A stretch of 64,000 nt of DNA. Source: Pegoplata infirma. Its lineage: Eukaryota > Arthropoda > Insecta > Diptera > Anthomyiidae. Location of the stretch: the NCBI GenBank assembly GCA_963921195.1, contig OY992538.1:80686093-80750092 (forward strand), in the 5' to 3' direction. Below are positions 56,108 to 64,000 of the stretch, piece by piece; within the stretch, counting starts at the first letter, position 1; each line of letters begins with the position of its first letter. The position numbers and the translations under genes were made by a program. Below the pieces are notes generated by a model. It saw only the letters and a program-made list of their open reading frames with translations, was not told the DNA's origin and made no database searches.

Positions 56108-56468
56108 AATATTAGCAAAAATAAATTGTAATTTTTTTTATTTTCAGAAAACTTAAAATGGCGCTGTCTCGGAAACTAAGCCAGATAGAGCAAAATGGAG
56201 GTCATTTTTGGTTCTCGCCGGTCCCCTTCACATGTGTGGACCCTAATGGGTCCTAACTTTGGATCCAAAAATGTTAGCATTCCCGAAAATTTTAAAATGC
56301 TCATATTTCGGTAAATATTGCCGACACAACAAAAAGTCCGAAATCATTTTTGTAGCTCTCAACACGTAGAACAAGACCGCAAAATAATCAAAAGATCTCC
56401 GAGTAATATTTTTGAAGTTATCGAGTTTTGTAGTTCTCAAAACCCCAGTGGTCCCCTAAAATCACGTA

Positions 56469-57360
56469 CACTCAAAATAATACATTAGTAGATTTACTAA
56501 TTTTTTTTTGCTAATGCTGGTTAGCTAACTTTTAGCAAATTTTTAGTTGAGATTAGCATGGTAGCAAAAATATCTTGTAAACTTCATTTAGCGCATTAGC
56601 AATTTTAAACAAAATTTGAACAAATTTTTTTTGCTAGATTTAAAATTGAGTTGACCAAATTTTTACAAGCTTTTTTGCTAATATTAGCAAAATAAATGGT
56701 AAATTTTTTTTTATTTTCAGAAAACTTAAAATGGCGCTATCTCGGAAACTAAGCCAGATAGAGCAAAATGGAGGCCATTTTTGGTTCTCGGGCTCTCCAT
56801 AGTATCGCTGGTCCTCTTCACATGTGTGGACCCTAATGGGCCCTAACTTTGGATCCAAAAAAATTAGCATTCCCGAAAATTTTAAAATGCTCATATCTCG
56901 GTAAATATTGCCGACACAACAAAAAGTACAAAAGTATTTTTGTAGCTCTCAACACGTAGAACAAGACCGCAAAATAATTAAAAACTCTCCGAGTAATATT
57001 TTTGAAGTTATCGAGTTTTTTAATTCTCAAGACCCCAGTGGTCCCCTATAATCACGTATCTCAAAAACTAAGCAAGGTAGAGCGAAACGGACACAAATTT
57101 TGGATCAAAAACTATGACGATTTTTAAGGAACCCAACTAGGTCTAGGCCCATCGGGGTCTGGACCTATCGGGTCCGAACCCAATGGGGTCCTCAGATGTG
57201 TATGAACTAAGTTAAAAAAAAAAAAAAAATTTAGTTAACTAATTATTGGCAAAACATTTTTGCTAACTTTAGGAAAAAAATTGTGGGTTCAAAATCAGCA
57301 AATTTTCTTGTAGGTTTACAAGCTTTTTTTGCTAACATTACAGTTTTTTTTTTTTTAGTG
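56469..57360 (+). mobile_element. TA-target element, copy C (892 bp), inserted in copy B
   Basis: Starts CACTCAAAATAATACATTAG, ends inverted CACTAAAAAAAAAAAAACTG. TA at 56467-56468 and 57361-57362. Copy C itself contains the intact text CACGTATCTCAAAAACTAAG (about 57052), which in copy B is split exactly at TA, proving the insertion and the 2-bp target. Confidence 0.92.
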
Positions 57361-57656
57361 TATCTCAAAAACTAAGCAATGTAGAGCGAAACGGACACAA
57401 ATTTTGGATCAAAAACTATGACGATTTTTAAGGAACCCAACTAGGTCTGGGCCCATCGGGGTCAGGACCTATCGAGTTCCAACCCAATGGGGTCGTCAAA
57501 TGTGTATGAACTTAATTGAAATAAAAAAATTTCAGTTAACTAATTTTTGGCAAAACAGTTGCTAACTTTACCAAAAAAATTGTGGGTTCAAAGTCAGCAA
57601 ATTTTCTTGTAGGTTTACAAGCTTTTTTTTTGCTAACATTACAGTTTTTTTGAGTG

Positions 57657-58130
57657 TAAAAGGCCACAATTTAATATTATGTTAATTTAAAAAAAATCAA
57701 AAGGGGTAAAAGTTGACGAAAATGCACTCAAAAAATACATTTGCATTTAAAATGCAGTTTTTAATGACACAATTTTTTTGGAAATTATACGTTTAAAGAC
57801 GAGTAGTTTAGCTTTTTAATTTCAATTTTGATTTTTAAAATCCGATATTTACTTTAGAAATTATAGCTCTTTAAACTTTACCACTTTTTTGATTTTTTGT
57901 GATTTTAAAATGAAATGAAAATCTTGAATAAAATCGCGAGTTTTTGGAATTTAATTAAACTGTAAATGGCAATGTCTAAATGGCTCCTTAGAGCATCGGT
58001 GTTCATAATATAAAAAATCTGAAGACCCACGTCCAGATTTGTGGTTTTGTATCGTAATTTTGACCGATATATAAAAATTAATAGTTTATTATTTTGGTTT
58101 TAACAAAACAAAAATTTTAAAAAATTAATA
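57657..58130 (-). repeat. Diverged single arm of the 45-47 kb palindrome
   Basis: GGGGTAAAAGTTGACGAAAA, CATTTGCATTTAAAATGCAG, AATAAAATCGCGAGTTTTTG and TCTGAAGACCCACGTCCAGA follow the same order as 46215-46935. Confidence 0.6.
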
Positions 58131-58497
58131 GTATAAATAAAATAACCGAGCTCGAGGTCTATTGTTGTTGTAAAAAATCTATATTTACTTCCCCAATATT
58201 TCGAAATTCATCGAATTTCATCATCAGGGACAGTGCTAAAAAATTACAAAACACAAATAAACTTTAAGCAACTTCTATTCACATTGTCGGTGTGAATTGC
58301 AAATTGCAGAGTGCAATTTTTGTTAATGGCAATTCCAACCGACAATGTGAATAGAAGTAGCTTAAAGTTTTTTTGTGTTTGTGTAATTTTTTAACACTGT
58401 CCCTGATGATGAAATTCGATTGGAGAAGTAAAATAAAGATTATTTACAACAACAACAGACCTCGAGCTCGGTTATTTTATTTATATAACAAATTAAA
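58131..58497. mobile_element. Inverted-repeat unit with hammerhead-like core (Penelope-like)
   Basis: About 43-bp arms (TATAAATAAAATAACCGAGC and onward through CTCGAGGTCT, one mismatch) at both ends. Second inner inverted block TTCACATTGTCGGTGTGAAT / CCGACAATGTGAATAGAAG. Minus strand 58227-58199 reads CTGATGA-T-GAAATTC-GAT-GAATTTC-GAAA; the plus-strand copy at 58403 has lost half of stem II. GACCTCGAGC and AAAGGTCGAATA are shared with the copies at 26 kb and 62 kb. Confidence 0.5.
58199..58227 (-). ncRNA. Hammerhead-like core CTGATGA...GAAA
   Basis: Canonical CUGAUGA, one extra U, a 7-bp stem II (GAAATTC/GAATTTC, loop GAT), then GAAA. Stem III and the cleavage triplet are not convincing (following TATTGGGG). 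It aligns base for base without gaps to the related motif at 61937-62007, which has the better GAAAC-ACGTG-UC side. Confidence 0.35.
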
Positions 58498-59334
58498 GGT
58501 CGAATAAATACAACATTAAATTATATAATTTTTTTTTAAATTGAAAATTTAAAAAAATATGTAATATTTAATGTATTTTCTTTGAGTGTACACACAGATG
58601 ATGAACCAAAAAAGCCTGAAGGCTCAACAAGCCCTAAATAGATGTATGTATGTTTGTATCACAATAAAAGTATTAAGTTATGGGGGACACAGGAGAGAGG
58701 CAATGAACTTGCTAACAAAAAAAAAAAAAACATGTAAAAAATATGGAACCACCAAATTGAAAATGGAAAATATGATACGCGATAGAGTGAAAGATTCAGT
58801 GGGTGAGTGAGTAAGTGACTCAGTGGAAATGTAAAAGTGCCAGAGCATGGAATGTGACAGGTGTGCTTACCAAAAATAAAAAAAAATAAAATATTAACAC
58901 CATCCGAACAATGACAACAAACGAAATGTTGTTTGCGTTAAATATTTTACAAACAAAAATTGTGAGAACCGAAATACGCGACAATAACAACAGCAGCAGG
59001 TGTTTTTGAGCTTTTTTGTTCACTCTTTACAAACATCATTAGGTACATTGCCTGAGCGATATGAATTGAAGCTGGCGTAAGCAAATAAGATAAACATGGT
59101 CTTGAAAATCGTTAAAAGTATTTTTTGTTGGTTGTAAAGTGTTTAATGTCTTAGATGGTTAAAGACATTTTTTGTTTTTTTTTTGGTTGTCTTTCGCCTA
59201 CTTAAATTATTGTCATTTATTAAAGACGACATAAATAAATTACCATGTTTTCTTTCAATAGTGGTAGTTGGTAAAAAAAAATTTACATTTACGACAATTT
59301 GAGGAATTTAGGAAAAATTTAAAATTTTTTTTAT
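58498..59334. other. More complex DNA, no recognisable gene
   Basis: 58560-59230 is comparatively non-repetitive and richer in G/C (GGGGGACACAGGAGAGAGGC). Short frames at 58586-58810 (+) and 58820-59023 (-) have no domain. Possibly host intergenic or UTR sequence; I cannot tell. Confidence 0.4.
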
Positions 59335-59819
59335 TAAAACAAGTAGATAAGTTAAATTCGACTTGGGGAGGATTCGTCACAGCCAGAAAATACATACAGA
59401 AAAAATATTTTTTTTTGCGGTCTCGCCCCCATTGTATATTATTTGGCGCAAAATGGTTTGCCTGATTTTTTCAGATTTTTAAAAAATAATAATTTTCTAA
59501 AGATTTCTGATGATTGGGAAATTGGAAAATCCCCGAAACGATCGTCAAGTCATTTTTGAAAATTACCAACTTTTGAACCAATTTTAAAAATTTTTGTTTG
59601 CATTTTGGAGTAAAAGATTCATAGAATTTTTAAAAAATTTTGTATGTGGGTCAGTCTTAGTGAAATCAATCAAAAATAGCTAAACATTTTCTTGACCCCC
59701 TCCGATTTTCATGAAATTTGGTTTAGTTGTAACACTAAGTGATAAACTGACGCACACTTATTTTCAGCCCTCTAAGTAAAAAGGGGCCAAAAATACGGAG
59801 GGTCAAAATTTCCCCAAAA
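59335..59819. repeat. Dispersed-repeat fragment and AT-rich DNA
   Basis: AACAAGTAGATAAGTTAAAT then TCGACTTGGGGAGG (59338-59372) is the reverse-sense end of the ATACCCTCCAC family; the rest is unassigned. Confidence 0.5.
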
Positions 59820-61545
59820 ATCTCTCAGTCGCGACACTTTGCACCTTAAAAACTTAATATCGTTGGTTCTATTATAGATAGAAAGTCCATTTTTGATTTA
59901 TTTTAAAGCTCATAATATGCTCTACAACCCCTACAATAACAAAAAATTTTTCGAAAAAAATAAGGGTTTCCTCCCTTATTTTAAGGTCGTGATATAGGGA
60001 GGAGAAAATGGGGAGGATGGTATCCCCCGATTTTTTTTTTACTTAAGAATATTATAGAGAAATTCCTAAAGAAAATACTCTAAAATTTTTATGTTGGGAC
60101 AGCAATGGGATCGCTCAAAATCAAATTTTTTTCACAATTTCCCCCAAAATCTCCAAATCGCAACACTCTTGCACCTTAAAAATTTAATATCATAAGTGCT
60201 TTTGTAGCTACAGAGCCCATTTTTTTTGTTTTAAAGCTTTTAATACGCTCTGCAAGACCTACCATAACTAAACAGTTTTCCAAAAAAAGGAAGGGGTGCC
60301 CCCTTATTTAAAGGTAGTGGCAAAGGGTGGAGAAAATGGGGGGAAAGTATCCCCCGATTTTTTTTTACTTGGTATTCTTTAAGTGCAAGTCCTAATGAAC
60401 ATATCCTACAATTTTTATGTTGGGACAACAGTGGGATCGACCAAAATCAAAATTTTTCAAAATTTTCCCCAAAATCAACAAATCGCGACACTCTTGCGCC
60501 TCCCGTTGTTGTCCCAAGATAAAAATTTCAGGATATGCTCTCTAGAACTTACTCTTTAAAAAAACCAAGTTACAAAAAATTGGGGGATAATATCCCCCGA
60601 TTTCCCCCACCCCTTGCCACGATCTTTTAATACAAGAGGCACCCCTCATTTTTTTTTTATTTTTTTTTTTTTGTGATAGAAATATTGTAGGACATGTTAA
60701 GAGCTTTAAAACAAGCCAAAAATGGACTCTGTAGCTACACAGAGAAAAATAAATTTCCAACTGAATTTTTCAGTTGTATTAACTCAAAATTCGGTTGCTG
60801 CTACTACATTTTGATGTGGCTAACGAATTTTATAGTTGTTTCATTTAAAAGACAGTTGTAATAACAATATTTTGTTGCAACTACCGATATTTAGTTGTTT
60901 CAACCTTAATTCAAATGCATACACCGATTTTTTGTTGCAACAACTGAATTTCAGTTGGAAATTAGCAAATTTGTTTTCTGTGTGTACAATTCAGCCCACG
61001 ATATTAAATTTGTAATGTGCAAGAGTGTCGCGATTTGCAGATTTTGGGGGAAATGGTGAAAAATTTTGATTTTGGTTGATCTGATTGTTGTCCCAACATA
61101 AAAATTTTAGGATATGTTTATTAGGACTTGCACTTTGAGAATACCAAGTAAAAAAAAATCGGGGGATACTATCCCCCCATTTCCTCCACCCTTTGCCTCG
61201 ACTTTTAAATAAGGGGGCACCCCTTCCTTTTTTGGAAAATTTTTTGGTTATGGTAGGTCTTGTAGAGCGTATTATAAGCTTTAAAACAAACAAAAATGGG
61301 CTCTGTAGCTACAATAGCACTTATGATATTAAATTTTTAATGTTCAAGAGTGTTGCGATTTGGAGATTTTGGGGAAAATTGTGGAAAAGTTTGATTTTGA
61401 GCGATCCCATTGCTGTCCCAACGTAAAATTTTTAGAATATATTCTTTAGGACATTCTCTGTAAGATTTTCAAGTAAAAAAAAATCGGGGGATACCATCTT
61501 CCCCATTTTCTCCTCCCTTTATCACGACCTTAAAATAAGGGAGGT
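59820..61545. repeat. Large inverted repeat built from about 330-bp units
   Basis: Left units at about 59995 and 60325 share GGTATCCCCCGATTTTTTTT, TATGTTGGGACARCARTGGG and CGCRACACTCTTGC. From about 60500 rightwards the same sequence runs inverted (60585, 61155, 61480). Outer boundary is AAGGTCGTGATATAGGGAGG against its inverse at 61515. Short frames on both strands are repeat translations. Split by a MITE at 60738. Confidence 0.8.
60738..60984. mobile_element. CACAGAGAAAAA MITE, 247 bp, TA target
   Basis: Ends CACAGAGAAAAATAAATTTC and inverted CACACAGAAAACAAATTTGC; TA both sides. The empty site GTAGCTACAATAGCAC is present in the sister unit near 61306. Internally, CAGTTGT and AACTGAAATT motifs. 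Confidence 0.88.
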
Positions 61546-61564
61546 AACCTATTTATGTTGGTCA

Positions 61565-61635
61565 TTTTTGCAAGACTTAATCGACACGTGTTTCGGAATT
61601 TGTCAAATTCCATTGTCAAGATTATTTAGCAAAAA
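61565..61635 (-). ncRNA. Hammerhead-like motif, copy 2
   Basis: Minus strand: TTTTTGC...AATC, TTGACAA, stem II GGAATTT-GAC-AAATTCC, GAAAC, ACGTG, TC, GATT...GCAAAAA. Structure as copy 1 without the extra base. Confidence 0.38.
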
Positions 61636-61936
61636 ATAGAAACGATTTACTACACAAAGTAGCAAACGAGTCTAATGACAAATCGTTTGTGCACAAACTA
61701 AAGTATTAATACATATTCGACTCTATTCACAATGTGAATTAGAAAGACGAAGAAATTGTACTATACTAGTAAGACAACGATTGTCAATAACCAACAAAAA
61801 TATTTAAAACATTTTTACATATGATAGTCCAATGGACTACAACAATATGTTTTTTGTTGTTGTGAATGTAATAACCACATTAGGGTTATTCATCACTATG
61901 GGGTGCCAACTTTACTTTGTAGTAAATCGTTTCTAT

Positions 61937-62007
61937 TTTTTGCTAAATAATCTTGACAATGGAATTTGACAAATTCCGAAACACGTGTCGATTAAGTCTT
62001 GCAAAAA
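61937..62007 (+). ncRNA. Hammerhead-like motif, copy 3
   Basis: Same order on the plus strand as copy 2; core TTGACAA instead of CUGAUGA, other elements intact. Confidence 0.38.
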
Positions 62008-62477
62008 TGACCAACATAAATAAATTTAAAACAAAAAAAATAATTTTCTTGAAAAATATGCTATGGGAATATTATGGTTTTAATTAGTAAAGAAAATAAT
62101 GACCTCGAGCCAGAATAAACATCCTCAAAATATAATATTTTAAAGGTCGAATAAAACTATTTTTATTTTTTAATAAAAATTAATCAGAATTTGAACATAA
62201 TGGTTGGCACGCCATAGTGATTAATAACCCTAATATGGTATTATTTCACTCACAACAACAAATAACATATTGTTGTAATCCAATGGACTATCGTATGTAA
62301 AAATGTTTTAAATATTTTTGTTGGTTATTGACAATCGTTGCCTTACTAGTATAGTATAATTTCTTCGTCTTTCTAATTCACATTGTGGATAGAGTCGAAT
62401 ATGTATTAATACTTTAGTTTGTGCCCAAACGATTTGTCATTAGACTCGTTTGCTACTTTGTAGTAAATCGTTTCTAT

Positions 62478-62548
62478 TTTTTGCTAAATAATCTTGACAA
62501 TGGAATTTGACAAATTCCGAAACACGTGTCGATTAAGTCTTGCAAAAA
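62478..62548 (+). ncRNA. Hammerhead-like motif, copy 4
   Basis: Identical in the relevant positions to copy 3, 541 bp downstream of it in the same orientation, as expected for repeated terminal units. Confidence 0.38.
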
Positions 62549-62690
62549 TGACCAAAATAAATAAATTTAAAACAAAAAAATAATTTTCTTGAAAATTATG
62601 CTATGAGAATATCATGGTTTTAATTAGTAAAGAAAATAATGACCTCGAGCCAGAATAAACATCCTCAAAATATATATAATAAAATTTTAT

Positions 62691-63139
62691 TTGACATTCC
62701 AATTTTAAAAGTTACCACAGAGTTGTTTTTTACTTTAAATCTAGGGGAATTCTCTCTCGTCTAATCACGCCTTAAGAGTTCTCTAGATTTTTTTTTGAAA
62801 AAAAATTCTAATTGTAAGTTCCGAAACTATTTTTGAATAACCATTTTTTTTTGTTTTTTAAGTCAAAAAAAAAAATTATCAAAAATGTTTTTAGATTTTT
62901 TTTTTCTTTAATTACACTGTGTCACAAATTTTCAACAAAGTCGTGACCAAATGAATCTGACACCTAATCTTTATGTAAATCCGAACGCTGAATCCGAATA
63001 TGAAGTCAGAATGGTCAAAAGTAGAACAGTTTTCGAGATATTTACGAGAAAATCGAGAAAATTACCGTTATTTGCTCTTTTCAACTTATTTTTTTAAAAC
63101 CAAACAATAATTTTTTTTTAATTTTATCACTTAAAACGT
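62691..63139. other. AT-rich DNA, nothing recognised
   Basis: No gene or repeat supported. Confidence 0.4.
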
Positions 63140-63390
63140 TAGTTTATTTCAATACGAACATTTTGTGCCCAATAGGATCCATATCGGTGCAAAAATGACA
63201 AAGTTACAGTAGATTAATTGAATTATCCCACTTTTCGATTTTTTTTTTTAAAACACAAGTAAATATATAAAGCTAAGTGTTAGTAATGAAAGGTGGATTA
63301 ATTCACTAAATCTTCTGTAGCTTTGTCATTTTTGCACCAATCTGGGTCTTGTTGGGCGCAAAATGTTCGTATTGAAATAAAATAATGTCC
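63140..63390. repeat. Inverted repeat, about 80-bp arms
   Basis: TTTCAATACGAACATTTTGT and GGTGCAAAAATGACAAAG in the left arm reappear inverted at 63325-63385. About 250 bp in total. Confidence 0.75.
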
Positions 63391-63394
63391 TATG

Positions 63395-64000
63395 CATAGA
63401 TGGGAATTTTTCATTACCATTGAAATTTAATTACCATTGGTTGATATCAATGGTAATGAAAAAATGTTCATTACCATTTAATGGTAATTAAATTTTTTTA
63501 ATTGAAAAAATAATTACTAATGGTAATGAAATGCACCAATTGTTAAAAAACACCAATTATAATTAGTTTCAAAACCATTGGTTTGCACATTTTTGTTTTT
63601 TTGAAAAGTTAAAAATTTAAACATCAAAGTATGTTTTTACAAAAAAATATGAAAATGTCAAAGACAAAAAACAAAACGCAAATAAAAATTTCAAATATTG
63701 TGTTATACAAAGGCAATCAACGTGTGTTTGGTTTATAAAATGTGAAAAACTAAAACACCATATAACAAAAAACAACAGATATTTCCAAATATTAACGATT
63801 TTGACAAAATTGTGACGACTTTTACTAATGGTAATTATTTTTTTTAAGTGATGGCATACCAATGGTAATTATTTTTTTTTTAATTTTCATTAGTAATTAA
63901 ATTGATAAGTAATTTAATTGGTACAATTGATACAACCAATGGTAATGAAAAAAATTTCATTACCATTGACATCAATTAAATGGTAATTAAACCATCAATT
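63395..64000. repeat. TTACCATT / AATGGTAAT repeat reaching the window edge
   Basis: ATAGATGGGAATTTTTCATT begins a stretch with many ATGGTAATGAAA and TTACCATTGAAATTTAATTA motifs in both orientations; the same motifs return at 63825-64000. Probably the two ends of one element with an AT-rich middle; the right end lies outside or at the edge. The 81-codon reverse frame at 63617-63862 has no domain. Confidence 0.55.

Larger units (their letters stand above)
54930..57656 (+). mobile_element. TA-target element, copy B (interrupted twice)
   Basis: Starts CACTCAAAATAATACATTAG and ends inverted CACTCAAAAAAACTGTAATG (57656, followed by TA). Interrupted by an RTE retrotransposon (55111-56107) and by copy C of the same family (56469-57360). 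The left TA has decayed to CA. Confidence 0.85.
61548..62690. mobile_element. Penelope-like terminal repeats, inverted and direct copies
   Basis: 61548-61915 is one copy; 61916-62160 is a partial copy in opposite sense; 62185-62690 is a further copy in that sense. All share ACACGTGTCGATTAAGTCTT (or inverse), GACAATCGTTG/CAACGATTGTC, GATAGTCCAATGGACTACAA and GACCTCGAGCCAGAATAAAC. No reverse transcriptase in the window. Confidence 0.5.

Overview
This window looks like intergenic, repeat-dense chromatin from a fly (Diptera, Brachycera; probably a calyptrate such as a blow fly or house fly relative). The evidence is very high A+T, retroelements and DNA transposons of metazoan type, and dispersed repeats starting 'ATACCCTCCAC' or 'ATACCCTACACC' and carrying GTCCGTCTGTCTGTCTG tracts, which are familiar from fly genomes. 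I found no convincing host protein-coding exon, functional tRNA or rRNA gene. Nearly everything that can be recognised is a mobile element, a relic of one, or a tandem or inverted repeat. The species assignment is inference.

Layout. 1.3-5.8 kb: a nearly complete APE-type LINE on the minus strand. It has an RRM-type ORF1, then an endonuclease/reverse-transcriptase ORF2 reached through a canonical A-AAA-AAC -1 slippery heptamer placed directly before the ORF1 stop. Its 5' end is a set of about 62-bp monomers carrying CTCF-like motifs. ORF2 is broken once by a frameshift. 7.2-17.1 kb: two copies, in opposite orientation, of one non-coding hAT-like element with 8-bp target duplications. The left copy sits inside a fly dispersed repeat and itself received a 1455-bp solo LTR carrying a 100-bp tandem array. 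Between the copies lie a CCCAGCAAAA-type TIR element and a dead Tc1-like transposon with IR/DR ends. 17.7-19.2 kb: a TIR element carrying the C-terminal remnant of a DUF4218-like transposase. 19.6-21.9 kb: a 145-bp tandem repeat and a 16-bp minisatellite that appears to derive from it. 23.4-31 kb: nested TIR elements, a Penelope-like repeat with a hammerhead-ribozyme-like fold, and a 2.6-kb TIR element with its own palindromic passenger.

31-40 kb holds rearranged dispersed repeats, TACCGGTA-rich repeats, a TA-target MITE and a hAT element full of CACTCACG repeats. 40.5-47.2 kb is a composite foldback region containing two hAT elements with exact 8-bp duplications, an inverted-repeat unit with two convergent tRNA-like pol III modules, a 1.8-kb palindrome and a perfect 46-bp-arm hairpin. 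50-57.7 kb contains three copies of one TA-target element (one inserted inside another), a hAT-in-hAT nest whose inner member is a 2-kb palindrome, and a 5'-truncated RTE retrotransposon with a 7-bp duplication. 58-64 kb contains further Penelope-like repeats, a large inverted repeat interrupted by a MITE, and GGTAAT-rich repeat reaching the window edge.

The only coding capacity belongs to transposons: LINE ORF1 and ORF2 (translation linked by frameshifting), a Tc1 transposase relic, a DUF4218-like transposase relic and an RTE reverse-transcriptase relic. The many short non-coding elements would depend on transposases encoded elsewhere. Insertion order can be read directly from target duplications and from uninterrupted paralogous copies inside the same window.
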